Source of the DNA: Leptodontidium sp. MPI-SDFR-AT-0119
Lineage: Eukaryota > Ascomycota > Leotiomycetes > Helotiales > Leptodontidiaceae
DNA length: 64,000 bases
Direction: 5' to 3'
Assembly (NCBI GenBank): GCA_020726505.1
Contig: JAHLEZ010000004.1
Coordinates: 2,728,001-2,792,000, forward strand
The notes under the pieces: generated by a model
What the model saw: the letters and a program-made list of their open reading frames with translations, nothing else
The model's database searches: none
What the model was told of the DNA's origin: nothing
Program-made: the position numbers and the translations under genes
Part shown: positions 37,399-50,401 of the stretch, piece after piece
How positions within the stretch are numbered: position 1 is the first letter of the stretch
Layout: each line of letters starts with the position of its first letter

Positions 37399-39061
37399 AT
37401 GATTCCCAGCAGAGGCCTCCGCTGGTCCAGCCAGACCATTGGAATTGGCAGACGGCGTATACAGCCCGTAACATCCAGACAAGTATATCCCTCTCTCCTC
37501 TCACAGACAACCAATTGCTAACCATTCAGTTCTCTTCTACACCAGCACAACACAGAGCCCATGGACTCCTTTCCAAAAACCGCGCTTCTCTCTCATGGAC
37601 ATCATATACCGCCCTTCGATTCTCACAGACGAACACTTTAATACGAAATGCCGCCGGCATACGATTCGCATCCACAACCCCCCTTCCAGCACCAACAATC
37701 GCATCAAATGCCTCCTCAACCACCGAAGCTGCAAGCTCAGCAGCAGCTGCAGCGACACCCCCAGAATTCGCAGCAGAAGTCTCGACGAATTTCAGTTCCT
37801 CCCTGAACAACGCCACGGATTTCACATCCGAGTCCCTCTACAACATCCCCGAGCATATCGGGTACCTCCACCAAATGGGTTTGGACTACGGATGGGGCCC
37901 AACATCCGTGATGCAGTATATCCTCGAGCACGTCCACGTCTACGCCGGCACGCCATGGTGGGTATCGATATCACTCACAGCGATTGCTGTACGCGTCCTC
38001 ATGTTTAAGCCGTATATCGACGCAGCGGAAAACGCGGCGAGGATGCAGACCATCATGCCCATCACTAAACCCCTAACGACGAAAATGCAAGAGGCGAACA
38101 GAGCGGGTGATCATACCCAGGTGATGCAGCTCAGGCAAGAGATTCAAATGATCAATAGACGGGCGGGTATCAAGTTGTGGAAGAGCGCTGTGCCATTAAT
38201 GCAGGTCTTTGTTGGGTACGGAACTTTCGTCCTTCTGAGAGCTATGTCGAATATTCCCGTACCTGGGTTGGAAACGGGAGGGTTTCTGTGGTTATACAAT
38301 CTCTCCATCCCGGATCCGTATTTGATCTTACCCATTGCTACGTCTGCGGTCTTGCATTGGGTGTTACGAGTAAGCCGCTTTCCTCCCATTCCAATATATC
38401 ACCCATCTAAACATCACCCAAATCCACCCCATATCATTCCATCCCACCCACCCAAACAAGCTCCCAAACTCCACAAACTAACACCCAGCCCCAGAAAGGA
38501 GGCGACACAGGAGCAATGAACCTCTCCCCCGAAATGACCAAAGCCATGATCTGGGGCCTCCCCGCCGTCTCCGCCCTCTTCACATGGTGGCTCCCAGCCG
38601 CCGTCCAAATCTCCTTCTTCGTCTCCGGCGTCCTCTCCCTAATCCAATCCACCCTCTTCCGCTCTTCTGGATTCAGGACCTACTTCAACATGACCCCCCT
38701 ACCCGCGCGCAAGGACCCCAACGCACCCAAACCCTCGCCCTACCGCGGCGATCTCAAGATAGCAGCGAACCCCGTACTCTCCCGGAGTGAACTAAACAGC
38801 CGCTTCCAGAGCGCGGACGTTGAAGAGAAAAAGAGAGGGATCATCGGAGGCGTGGCGAGTGAGATTAAAGGGACTTTCAAAGGTGTTATTTCAAAGGGGA
38901 GGGAGAAGTACGATGCTAGTGCCGAGACGAATAAAGCCAAGGCGAATGCTATGGAGAGTAGAGCGTATGAGTTGAAGAGGCAGAAGGAGATTGAGGTTGA
39001 GAGGAAGGCTGAGGAGAAGAGGATTAGGGATGAGAGGAGGGCGAGGTATAGTAGGAAGTAG
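37399..39061 (+). CDS. oxa1: Mitochondrial inner-membrane insertase Oxa1
   Basis: Three exons: 37399-37482, 37530-38369, and 38489 or 38495 to 39061. Both last acceptors (CCCAG and CCCCAG) keep the frame, so the protein is about 497-499 aa. The N-terminus is a basic, S/R-rich mitochondrial presequence; the first intron lies between TSRQ and FSSTPAQ. The Oxa1/YidC core is clear: IPEHIGYLHQMGLDYGWGP, PWWVSISLTAIAVRVLMF, QMINRRAGIKLWKSAVPLMQ, IPDPYLILPIATSAVLHW, and a last membrane pair ending in SSGFRTYFNM. The C-terminal tail is long, helical and K/R/E-rich, the mitoribosome-binding element. Oxa1 inserts mitochondrially encoded and imported proteins into the inner membrane. Confidence 0.93.
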
Positions 39062-39919
39062 GGCTGGAGATAGAGCTGTTTTTCTTTTTGGGTGGTTGGG
39101 GTGAGATGAGATGAGGTGGATGGATCTATGTCTAAAGGGGAGGGCTAGATGAGTACCTAAGCGTGGTGTATATTAGAGAGAAGAGCAGGGGCAGGTTCTG
39201 TTTGTATAACAGCCAGGTTCTTGTAGAATACTGTACAATTGCATTGCATCGGGAAAGGAAGAAAAGAAGAAAGAAAGAAAAGGAAAACTTCACACATGTA
39301 CCTACCTACCTACTTTTCTAAGCAGTTTCTTACACATAAACACAACTCTCTAAACCAAAACCATACACATCAAGTAGATATCTTAATATCTCAAAAGTCC
39401 TCAATCTCACACAGGACATTCATTCAAACAACAACCATTTACCTACCTAGGTACGTAACTCACCACCCACCCCAGACTTTCCTCATCCCGAATCCCTAAA
39501 ACCCTCACCATCCCAAACCAGCAACTCTTCAATGTCAATGTCACAACATTCAAACTACCCTTTACACACAAAAATTTAAAGAACATCCTTTTTTCATTTC
39601 TATTTCGCTCGCTATGCATAAATGCTTTATACCACCCTTCCCTCGCCTTGCTTTGCTTTGCCTATGTAAATACAGACCACATCCACTTCCAGAAGTGATA
39701 GTCACGTGTATGCATGCATGCATTTACAATCAATCAATCCTCTCTTTCCATACCTATCCACCTTGAAAAAGGCCAAATGCCACCTATCCATCAGAAAGTA
39801 GAAATAAAAGAAAGAAAAAAAGGTAAAAACACCTGGACCCCACCCCCTGTCGCAATGTCCTCAAATCAGAAAAAATCACCAATTGACACCCGGGTATCAT
39901 CCTCCCATTCACGACGAAT
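39062..39919. other. Convergent 3' region, simple repeats
   Basis: Between the Oxa1 and DUF1996 stop codons. Contains CTAC repeats near 39299-39315 and a short GCAT repeat near 39711-39723. No gene supported. Confidence 0.45.
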
Positions 39920-41987
39920 CTAGAAATGTCCACCTCTCCGATGAACATGTAGATGTCTCTTCTTCTTCTCCGCCCCATTCCCATAAACACCACCCGTCTG
40001 GGTCGGAAGCGCAGTACCCTCATCAGTAACAGTAACCAGATCCAGGACCCATACGAGCGCATCGACAGTCACGCCTCCAGCACCAGAGTGCGTACGGTAC
40101 TCAGTTGAGAACACGACGCCGTCTTCGGTTGCGGTAGCAGGGACGCTGGGGGCCGATGTAGTCAGGAGAGTCGTAGCTTGAGCTGGCGATGGGCTTGGAG
40201 TAGGTGTTGGAGTAGGATCAGCGACTTCAAGAGCTGCGAATCCGGCTTCGGAGGTGGATGATACTTTGGCGGCGAAGATTCCTCCTGGGACGTATGTCTC
40301 TGTGCTGGCGAGACTGACGCCGGGTGTGTAGGATAGGGTGGGAGCGACGACAGTTCCTGTGGTTCCGCCGTTGTTGGTGGGCATCGCGCCGCCTGCTGTG
40401 GCGCCTGCTGCGTATCCTGGTCCGTTGGCGATCATGGGGTTTCCGGGGATGGCGGGTAGGGCTGAAAGGACTTCTTCGTTGGCGATGGCCTTGGGGAGGT
40501 CGAGTTCGCAGGAGGAGAAGTCGGAGACGGATTGGATGTCGAAGAGTGGGCAGTCTTCGATCTTGCCGGATAGGTTGGTGCAGGTGTTGACGGCAGATTG
40601 GAGGAATGCTTCGTCCCAACCCATCATGAAGTCACCGTGGTAGCCGTAGCCTGGGATGTATTAAGAAAAGATTCAAATTTGAGTTCGTTGGGGGAGGAGA
40701 GGACTTACCAGTAGGATCACCGTTAGAGATGATGAATTGTCCACTCTTTCCCTTGAAAGCATTGGTAGCCCAAATAGTCTCATAGAACAAACTTGGAAGA
40801 CGCTCAGGGAAACCAGAAGGGCAGTCTCCAGTCATGACCTGACTCGGGTAGGCAACGTGAGACTTCTTATCCTTGGAGGTACGATCCTTTCCATTCCAGC
40901 ACGAAGGGAACATGAGCTCGAAACGGACACCATCAGCGCAGTTGGCATCAAGGTAGGCCTTGTCTGGGAGGAAGTGGCGGTAGAGAGAACCCTCGGGGGT
41001 CTTGGCATAGTTGAGGCAGTTGAATCCGAGAGCGGCTTGACGGAGGAATGGTTGCTCTGCATATTCGCCGAACCAGAGGGATTTCTCGACATCGGGGACG
41101 GGGTAGGTGAAGTTGCGTTGGTTGGTGTCGCCTGCGATCATCTCGAAACCAGCGGGGAAGGCGGAAAGGGATGTGTTGCCGGCATTGGGGTAGAGGAGGT
41201 AGTATCTGGGAGGGGTTAGTGATTGTTTGGAGTAGATGAAAGAATTTGAGATCTGGACGAAGGGTCGCGATGCAGATAAGACGTTATCTCCAATGGAGAT
41301 ATGATAGGGGAGTAAACAAACAACGTCAAAGCCACCACAAGAAATATGAATTCGAAAATTGAAGATATGAAGGACAAGAAGCGGGCAGTGCAAGAGGAGG
41401 TTTTTGAAAGCGTAAGAAAGGACATGCTGGGGGTTAAGGGTGACGCAGGAGTGAAAGTAAACAAACAAGACATAAATGTGACTTACGCAAGCATACCGCC
41501 AACCTGATCAACCAAGGTATACTCTCCATCATCACCTCGGAAGTACAGAGCTGGGTGCCAATAGACAGACTTGTCCTGAGAGACCTCACAACTGGTACAG
41601 TCAGAAGCAATGAGTTCTTCGTAACCAGCGGATATGCCAAAGCCTAGATTGAGGATGTCAGCCAGAGTCAAGATCGATGCGTCATGACGTGCCAATAGCA
41701 TTCGAGTCCGTTGAACAATGAGCAGTCGCAGGGGAGTCAGGGAAGTCAGGGGATGTGAACAGACGTCCGCTTGAGGATTAAAGAGGAATGCCGAACAGGG
41801 GAAACTCACTACCAGAGCCATGAATGGCATGAACATGCTCAGCAATAGAACCATTAGTGACCAGAGGATCAATCCGAGCAATACCACTTCGAGAACGACA
41901 TGGCATGCGCCAGAAAGCATCAACTTGGACCGTAAGAACAGTGAGGAAGGTGGCCTTCAAGACCAAAGCGGTGTTGGAAACGCGCAT
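39920..41987 (-). CDS. Secreted DUF1996-domain protein
   Basis: Four exons: 41987-41813, 41643-41487, 41205-40709 and 40650-39920; 519 aa. Introns 1 and 2 are unusually long here (169 and 281 nt). The N-terminus is a signal peptide (ALVLKATFLTVLTVQVDAF). The DUF1996 start is typical: FWRMPCRSRSGIARIDPLV...HVHAIHGSGFG, with the last glycine made by splicing. Other conserved parts are PALYFRGDD, YYLLYPNAGNTSL, FPSCWNGKD, AYPSQ and DFMMGWDE. The C-terminus is A/T/P/S-rich and probably O-glycosylated, ending in a basic H/R tail. The family is common in fungal secretomes; its function is unknown. Confidence 0.88.
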
Positions 41988-44900
41988 AGTGAAGGAAGGA
42001 AGAGCAATTGAATGTATGTCTCAACGACAGAATATGGGGTGAATGAATTGAAGGGGGTCGATCTACCGTGGAGATCGAGAGAGTGTGTGGTTGAGTGACC
42101 AACGACAAATCTTTGAAGAGTTTGGTTGTTGTGTTGTGATGGTGAGGAGAATTCGAGAGGTCGTCGGCGCGAAAGGTGTGTTTTTATATGGCTCGCTAGC
42201 GACGACGAGGCTACAAGAACAGTAATCCAGATCCGATGAGTTCACCTTTTCGAATTTCGCGATATTGCAGCCTTATCAGAGGAACAACCTGATTCGAACA
42301 ATGACGTCGACTTAATCTTCAGGAGATTGCTGATAGTCTTTTTTCTTCCAAACAAGTAGTCGTCCGAATTCCCGCTTCCGTAATTCTTGCCAAGACCAGA
42401 TGGTGTATGCAGATTCCAAATTCCCGATTGTGGTCGCAAAGTAATCCAAGTTCAGATCCAGTTCAGATTCCAGTTCCAGTATTGTTTCAATTTTCTTTTC
42501 CTTTGATTGATTGCTTGCTTCTTTTCCGTCCAGAAATAGGTAATGCGAAGTCGTTTCAGCTCAGCGACGCTCCAGTATCCGGAATCCAGATGTACAGTAT
42601 CAAATGTACAGTCTCCAGATGTCGTTTTAGTTTGTCCAAACCAAATCAAACCCAATCAATTCCCCTTTCCAAATGCAAATGGTGCGCTACCACAAACCCA
42701 ATCTAAGGAATGAATGAATGTATGAGAGCTGTCGTGTGCCAGGCCACGAACAAGTTGATCAATGCTGTCTGTTCCCTCTTTCGTTCTGTCAAGTCAAAAG
42801 AGCGTATGTAGTTGTGAAGTCGAAGTCGAAGTCGATGCAGAAAGGAATGTGAATGCGCATAGATATCGAACACAGGACAGGACAGACAGGACTCAAAAGG
42901 AATGAATGAATGTGTGGGGTTGGGTTGAGCGACGGTGAGGTGGGAAGAGGAGGAGAGAGAGAGGAAGGAGAGGAAAGGAAGGAGAAGAAGGCAAGAAAGG
43001 TAAAGTCCACGATCAACCTACATCAACCCACATCCATCCATCCATCCACCCACCACCAGAGATGAGATGGGGCGAAAGCGGTCCTGCTCCTGGAACTGTA
43101 CCTGCCAAGCCCATCAATCCTTCCGTGGCCGTGTCATGCCTGCCAGCATGAATCATGACGGGATATACTGCGCAGCGCTGAGATGTACTGTACTGTACTG
43201 TACCGCGGATGCAAGATTAGATGCACGCCCTGAATATCCCATCCCATCGCAGGGGCAAAGCCATGGCATGATCCTACCTGTTTGTCAGTCGGTTGGTCTG
43301 CATCCTGATCACCCAGGAATAGGAACGGTGGTTGTGCCTACCAATCAGAGGGATGAGACGGCGACGGCTGATCATAGGGGCTCGGCTAAGAGGACTTGGG
43401 CTGGGGGCTGGGGATTTAGATGCATGGCATGCGTTCGTTTGCCCGTTCGTTCGTTCGTCATCCAGGGGCAAAGGGGGAGGGATAACGTGTTTCTGTTCCT
43501 GAATCACGATGGAGGCATCCTTTCCTGACTGGGTAATCTTTCTCTCCGAAGAATCTGACGAGAGATGTCTTACAGCCGGAATGCAAGCTGGTAGGACAGA
43601 GTTAATGTCGTATGTAAGCGCTTCATTCCCTTCTTTCTTCCCTGGTCTTGTCTTTTCTTATCCTGTCCTGGCCTATCTTCAGATCCAACCTAGCATTCCA
43701 CTCCATCCATTCTCTGTTTGCTAGCCATCATCCACCCAATCATCCATGTGCAGTGCACTGCACAACACCCAGTGCACATCACGCACTGGCAAGGCAAGGA
43801 CAGGGCCGTCCACGGCATCACAGGGTACGAAGTAAAAGCGTCAACCTGAAACGCACCACGCCAAGGGCAAGACGTCAACCCAACGAATAACGGCCCGAGA
43901 CGGTGTGCACCCCAACCCCCCACTTACTACTTGAAGAATAGCGGTGATGGAGTTATGCATGGGAAGCCAGGGGATACTTCGAGTTTGGGTTTTGGGTTTG
44001 GGTTCAGGGGGTGGATAAGTAGTGGATAAGACGTGCACAACGTTATCTCATCTCATCTGAAGGGTGAAGTGTGGAGTGAAGGGGAAAGGGGAAGCGAGAG
44101 ATGGGAAACAGCAGAAACAGCCTCATGGTTTCATGGGATGGAGGATGAAGTGGCGGATAACAGGATAAGCAAGCGATTGGAAGATACTTCTTTGATTTAG
44201 TTTGCAGCTCACCGGGTTCTGTTTACTTGTCAAGTCTTGGGAAAGAAGAAGATGGGGATGGAGAAGTCAATTGCCATCGCCTTGTCTTTTGTGTTACCAA
44301 TATTTGTAAATATATCTTCAAGATTACTATCTTGGCTTCATCTATTATTCCTATTCATCTTTCCTTCTGCTTACACTTCCATTTTTATTTCTACTCTATC
44401 CGTACTTACTTAAGAGTCAAACCAAAAATACAAAGTAAAATATCCGCTCACGTCAACACATGCTATTCCGAGGTTCGTTCGTTTTCCATTCCATTTTCAC
44501 GACTTTCGATTCAGGCTGTTTGTACCCACCTGTAACACGAGTGGCTATGCGAATGGTTATGCGAAATAAGCATGCATCGTCAAACGCTCTCTGTCTGATC
44601 TCCCTCCAATTTCATCCAGCCCGTTCGTTTGTTCTTGAACATCAAACGTGACACTCGACTCGCACCTTCCCGTCTCTTCTCTTCTCTTCTGAGCCAACAC
44701 ACATCGTGAATTCAATTCGGTCTTTAAAATTGCTCAAAATATTTCATACATACATAATCGTCGTCATCATGCATCTCACAATCCCCTCTGTCTCTCTTTG
44801 AAACAAAACATCCTCCCTTCCGTCTAATGTGGATCCCATTCCAACCCGCCGGAGATTCGGTGGATCATCCAAGATCTCCAGCCAAGCTTTTTCATTACCG

Positions 44901-47296
44901 TACCTAAGGAAGATCGGATGGGGATTTTGATTTGATTTGATTTGATTTGGTGACGAGGCCTTTTGGTTCTTTCATATTAGGATTAGGATGTGCGGATTTC
45001 AACATTGGCGGAGCGTCATGATGCGCGGGATTTGCATACGAAGTAAATGAGCAGTTTAGTATCACGCGATCGGAGTTGAGTAGGTTCGAGGATGTGATGA
45101 GGTGAGTTGAGAAGGAGATATTAGCCTGAATTGATAGATGGGTATACATAGGTGCGTGAGTAATGCATTTCTATTTCTATTTCTGTCGTGGACTTCGTTT
45201 GTTCTTGGTGGTTGTCCACATAGGCAGTACGAAAAACTACTAAAGCCAGTCAATCGCTTCTTTGAAGGCCGAGTCAGTAAATTTACTGAGTACTCGAACA
45301 GACTCAAAATTTAGTGCCAAGGTTACGACACTCAACCCCAGAATTACGTGTCTTGCCTTCACTGCTCCGCATTCCCCAACTTCTCTCACTTCCTGCCTGT
45401 TGCCAGTCTTCAGACTTCTGTTCCATCCTCTGCTCTATCATCCGTAACCAAAATAGGTTTCTTTTCATATCCAAACTACTGCCATATCCCTCACCGTTAT
45501 CAAAGTCCCACCACCACCATCCCTCGATCAGAAATTCAGGAATCAAAATACTATTCACCTCCTCCCCCCACACTACCCATGCGTTTCCCTAAGAAATTCC
45601 TTTGGCACTTCGACATTCGAGAAACGATTCTCTTCTCTTTCAGGACATTTTCCCTTTCTACTCTCCATTCTCCATGGTGGTATCCAAAATGCAAAAATCC
45701 ACTTAACCATGAATCAGGCATCCCCAGTCTATTCACAAAGCAAGCCGGCTCTTAGTATCTCATCAATAGATACCCCTCCTCATTCAACATGCTTCAGTCA
45801 AGAGCATATCATCTCCTGTGCCCTAGACAGTTCCGTGGGATCTCCGGCCTGGACCTGCCGCCCGTCTTCCAAACCCACCATCTTCTTCTATTATTTCAAC
45901 CATGCAAGTCTATCTTCCTCCAAAAGCTCCAAGTAATCTTCGAACGAACCTTCCAAGTTCCCAAGATCAACACCTCCGACATTCGTCGTTCTACTCACGC
46001 GCGACAATAATATTCTGTCATTTATCTGAGTACTGTCATAATCCTCCCATCTCAAACACTTCAAATTTCAAAGAACCAGCATACACCTTCAAGGAATGGC
46101 GAAATCATCATGTCCCAAGGCTGCTCGAGCACATCATCTCTCTGTCATCACGCATTCCCTACAAAATGCATAATCTAATTCCTTCTACACTTATTTCAAC
46201 CCTGAGTGATACGAGCAGAACTGTGCAACAATTCTGCAATAATTCAGTCTTCAATTTCCTTCCTGGAAAGCCCATCTATTGTTGCAAGTAACTTTTACTT
46301 GATGTACCAGCCTATTTCCATCCCAGAGTACCTCGAGACTCGAATGAATGAGTATTGATAATGCTACTCTCCGTAAGATTCACCCATGCTTTGGTAAATT
46401 AGTACAGTCTCCCTTACCCAGTGCACATAGCCTCGCGCCTCTCTGCAAATACGCATATCTGGCTATTAAATAATCTACTACTGCATTTCTTTTCCTACCG
46501 AAAGGTACAATCTCATCACATCTCCTATATAAGTAAAGCACCACTCACAGCATACAGCGAAAAGCAAGCTGTCATCATCTGATTCTCGAAGGGTCTGGCA
46601 GAAGGAGGAGGGGGGACTTTCAGACCTTCATTTTGAGATCGTTCAAATCCCTGACACTGCCATGCAACATTGAGCAAGTAAATGGCATATTTGAAAGCTA
46701 CACACATGAATATTTCATCATAGTATAGTATGGGCTCGGTTGTCCGCTAGTAAACAAACAATTGTTACCAGCCTTTGCTGCCTTTCCATGTGAAGCTTTC
46801 TATCATGCCCTGAATCAGGGTAGAAGGTCAAGAAAGAAACCCAAACTCTAGTTTCCAGCAGGTGCTCCAAGGTAGCTGTCTCTATACATAACAAGAGAAA
46901 ATCTTTGACTTGTTGAAGCTGAATATGGCCGGCTGTCTAGCAGGGTCAAGTCAGCGAACAGGATGCTGGGCACTGTAGAATACTTGTTGGCCCAATCAGT
47001 TCCCCAAACACTACCCAAATCCCAAAACGAGAGATGATTGGAGTTATAGCGAGGATTTCCGTAAGAGAAGGCAATTGTTGCCACGTCCAGGTGAAAGTAT
47101 GAAGGAGAGTAGAGTACTTAGGTAAGACGGGAAAACCGATGTCCGAGACCGGCTCAGCAACTATGCTTCCGCTTCTCCGGCTAGCTCTGGCAATTCGAAT
47201 CCTCATCTACTACCTCCACAGCATCGAACAAAATACTTGAACTTGAACCTTGGAGAAACGAAATATTGAGAACGCTACCTGGGCCGGAAATTCTTA
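41988..47296. other. 5.3-kb stretch without a recognisable gene
   Basis: Many short frames occur, but none has family sequence, a plausible spliced extension or balanced composition. Simple repeats are frequent: CATC/CCAT repeats near 43028-43052, CGTT near 43444-43458, TTTGA near 44926-44950. Long CT-rich tracts near 44650-44830 and 45350-45700 look like extended leader or promoter sequence. I cannot exclude a non-coding RNA gene. Confidence 0.4.
44926..44950 (+). repeat. (TTTGA)n microsatellite
   Basis: Tandem TTTGA units in the gene-poor 42-47 kb stretch. Confidence 0.7.
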
Positions 47297-48760
47297 ATGG
47301 CGAGTAAGAGTATACTTCCAGACCGATCCGACTTCACAACACACGACACCATAGCCGAACTATGGGCACATCTCAGTCTACCGAAAAATGCACTCTCGAC
47401 CCTATCTCTTCCTAATTCAGATGAACACTCACTTTCCGGTCTCCCATCATCCTTCAAAATATGCCATCTGGCTCAAAGTTCCATCGCGCTCTCAGCACTC
47501 ACAGCCTCACTCTTCCACTCCCTACGGAACAACTCCCAAATACCCAAAGTAACAGTACCACTACTCCACGCATGTCTAGAATTCAATTCCGAGAAGCTGT
47601 ATACACTTGATGGCGAGAAAGCCAATTTTGAAGGGGGCCTTGGTCTGATTGGCCCTGTCCAAAAGACTGCTGATGGATATGTCCGGATACACGACGGGTT
47701 TCCGCACCATGTTGCTGGTGCTCTCCAGATCCTTGGGTTACCTTTGACAGCAACAAGAGAAGAAATCAATTCTGCTCTCCTCAAAAAGAAATCAATCGAT
47801 CTCGAAACAGCAGCCATGAATTCGAATTGCGTGATAGCAGCTCTCCGATCATACGAAAAGTGGGATGCCCTCCCACAAGCACAATTCATCCCCGATATCC
47901 CAATCCAACTCACCAAACTCAGTCCAGGAGTTCCTGTCCCACCACCTCAGATATCGGGCGGAGTAGATCGCTGTCTGCGTGGCATCCGGGTCTTGGAATT
48001 AAGTCGAGTGATCGCAGCTCCCGTAGCAGGACGAACACTCGCCGCTCACGGCGCGGATGTACTCTGGATCACATCACCCAACCTCCCAGACATCCCAGCC
48101 GTCGACCGAGACCTAGCTCGTGGGAAACGCACCATACAGCTAGATCTCACAACCGAGCAAGGAAAATCCAAGTTAATCGAGCTTGTCAAAAGCGCGGATG
48201 TGTTTATTCAAGGATACAGACCCGGAAGTCTTGCCCCGAGAGGCTTCTCTCCTTCTGAACTCGTCAAGATGAATCCAAATATCGTGTATGCGAACATGTC
48301 TGCGTACGGTAATCAGGGACCTTGGGGGAGAAAGAGAGGATTCGACTCCATTGTCCAGACGGGATCGGGTATGAATATCTCAGAGGCGGAGCATTTCGGT
48401 GGAGGGGAGCCGGCTCGACCGATGCCTTGTCAAGCTCTAGATCATGCGTCGGGATATCTTCTTGCAACTGGGATTTGTGCTGCGTTGTACAAGAGGGCCA
48501 TAGAAGGCGGGAGCTATGAGGTCGATGTGTCGCTGGCAGGAACGATGAAGTATTTGAGATCACTTGGACAGTTTCCAGGGAAGACTGGATTTGATTGCCG
48601 AGTTCCGGATGAGTGGGAGATAGAAGCGCATCTGGAGACCAGAATGAGTGGGTTTGGCGAGTTGAAAGCTTTGAAGCATTCTGCGGCTGTGGAAGGTTAC
48701 ATGCCTGGATGGGACTTCATGCCAAAACCACTTGGAAGTGATGAACCGGAGTGGTTGTAG
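47297..48760 (+). CDS. Class III CoA-transferase (CaiB/BaiF family)
   Basis: Intronless, 487 aa. The N-terminal 200 residues are a fungal extension (DTIAELWAHLSLP..., then a segment ending in PDIPIQLTKLSPGVPVPPP). The CaiB/BaiF core follows: GIRVLELSRVIAAPVAGRTLAAHGADVLWI, the DLARGKRTIQLDL segment, ADVFIQGYRPGSL, NPNIVYANMSAYG, and the catalytic region GPWGRKRGFDSIVQTGSG with the presumed nucleophilic aspartate at D350. Members move CoA between carboxylic acids. The substrate is unknown. It stands alone, with no neighbouring beta-oxidation gene. Confidence 0.88.
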   Translation: MASKSILPDRSDFTTHDTIAELWAHLSLPKNALSTLSLPNSDEHSLSGLPSSFKICHLAQSSIALSALTASLFHSLRNNSQIPKVTVPLLHACLEFNSEKLYTLDGEKANFEGGLGLIGPVQKTADGYVRIHDGFPHHVAGALQILGLPLTATREEINSALLKKKSIDLETAAMNSNCVIAALRSYEKWDALPQAQFIPDIPIQLTKLSPGVPVPPPQISGGVDRCLRGIRVLELSRVIAAPVAGRTLAAHGADVLWITSPNLPDIPAVDRDLARGKRTIQLDLTTEQGKSKLIELVKSADVFIQGYRPGSLAPRGFSPSELVKMNPNIVYANMSAYGNQGPWGRKRGFDSIVQTGSGMNISEAEHFGGGEPARPMPCQALDHASGYLLATGICAALYKRAIEGGSYEVDVSLAGTMKYLRSLGQFPGKTGFDCRVPDEWEIEAHLETRMSGFGELKALKHSAAVEGYMPGWDFMPKPLGSDEPEWL

Positions 48761-50401
48761 AGTGTATAACCGTGGAAACCCAGAAGCATGGAAAACCCCC
48801 AAGTTCGAGAGGAACCAATTCTCCTCTCAATCCATTGATCACTTCATGTACAATAGCCAATTTGATGTGCCCCATCTCAGAAGTTCAGAAAGTGTGAAAG
48901 GATGGTTTATGTGGTGGTTCAGTCAGTGACCCGAACCTCCCGAGTCCTCTTCAAAACACACGCAACACTTGGCATCAGCTAAGAAACCATCTTTTTGGTT
49001 TTTTTTAATTGGCCTTAATTTGGGCTCAGAGGCGAGCAAGTCGAATCATCTTGGGTGTTTGCTCGCGGTCTTGCAAGATTGCCGAATGCCCTTTTACGTC
49101 ATCTAATTTCCACACCTGTATGAGCTCTATGAGCTCTACTATCGTCAAATTTTTTATAGTTAGGATTGATCATTATGAGAAGAGCCAATCAAAAGGCTGG
49201 GTGTCGTTAGTGCTAGAAGTCCATAGCTACGGGATGCCGAATCAGGAAGTCCTTACAGTACAGTTAAGCTTAAGTAAACACAGCCGCGTTCCTCGCCTCA
49301 ATTTGACAGATTCTCGGCTTTGCCCATGAGATTCAAGACCAATATCAAGCAATCCGAATCCATGGCTTTTTCATGACAGACATTTCTCCTAGGCAACCCT
49401 ATGCATCTGACAACGAAAATCCAGACTACTACCACTGACTGACTCCTGCCATGCCTAATCTGGTCTTGTCTCTCGGAAACTCTAGGATTCGATTTGTGGT
49501 ACTCTTCTAGTTTGAATTTCGGGGCAGCCGAACGGCTGAAGCCTTCCTTTTTGTAACAGCATTCTGCGAGATGGCGCGCTTCCCCACGCTTCTAGCTTCA
49601 GACTCTAATTTTGTATTTGACGTGAAGCTACTGCAGATCTGTCAAACCCTCTCAGCTGGTAACTCGGGTCCAGGCAGAGACATCTTCATGATGTGAACAA
49701 ATGGTAAATCCTCATCATACACTACGGTCTTGAGTGGAAGACTTCTGGAAGACAGCATCCGGACCCACAGAGTTTTGGGAACGACTTGCCATGGAAGCAC
49801 TGCATCTGCTACCCTCAAACGAGAGGCTGATCACATTGATGGAGAGGACATGCATGAGCTTTCCAAAGCCGCTCAATTTCCGAAGTTAGGGACGATGGTG
49901 GAATTACATCCCTACTCGAGTCCGCGTCAAAGTACGTCAACCAATTTGGCATGTTATTCCACGCTCTATGCTCCTTTCATGACTGTTTGATTGTATCAAA
50001 ATGACCTGAACAGGAGCTTCGCAGTTTTTTCCTGTGGCGAGGATGCCACTGAAGCTATCAATCGGTGAGTTGGTTGAGCTACATAGCCGTTCAAATGCTA
50101 GGAGGTCAGTCTTCTCAGCAAAGACCCCAAAGATCGAATAGGAAATCGTTCGTAGGCAGTTTTGAATCCTACACTGGCTCTCAGCCTCCCCTAGTCCTAC
50201 ACTAATTCTCCAATTCCTTGTAGTAACCTACTTCAATGGTACTAGCACGGGTTACCAAAACGGGCGTTCCTGCAGGGGCGATCTTCAAGAGCTCCAGCCG
50301 GGGAGCTTAAGCGAGAAGTATTTATTTACCTATCGCGCTCGATGTTAACTTTTGTTTTCTCTCTATATTTTATTTCTTCCTTTCCTCCTTCCGTTCACAA
50401 A
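48761..50401. other. Intergenic, no supported gene
   Basis: 1.6 kb between the CoA-transferase stop and the S41 peptidase start. Short frames only. The 60 bp before 50402 are CT-rich and likely leader of the S41 gene. Confidence 0.4.
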
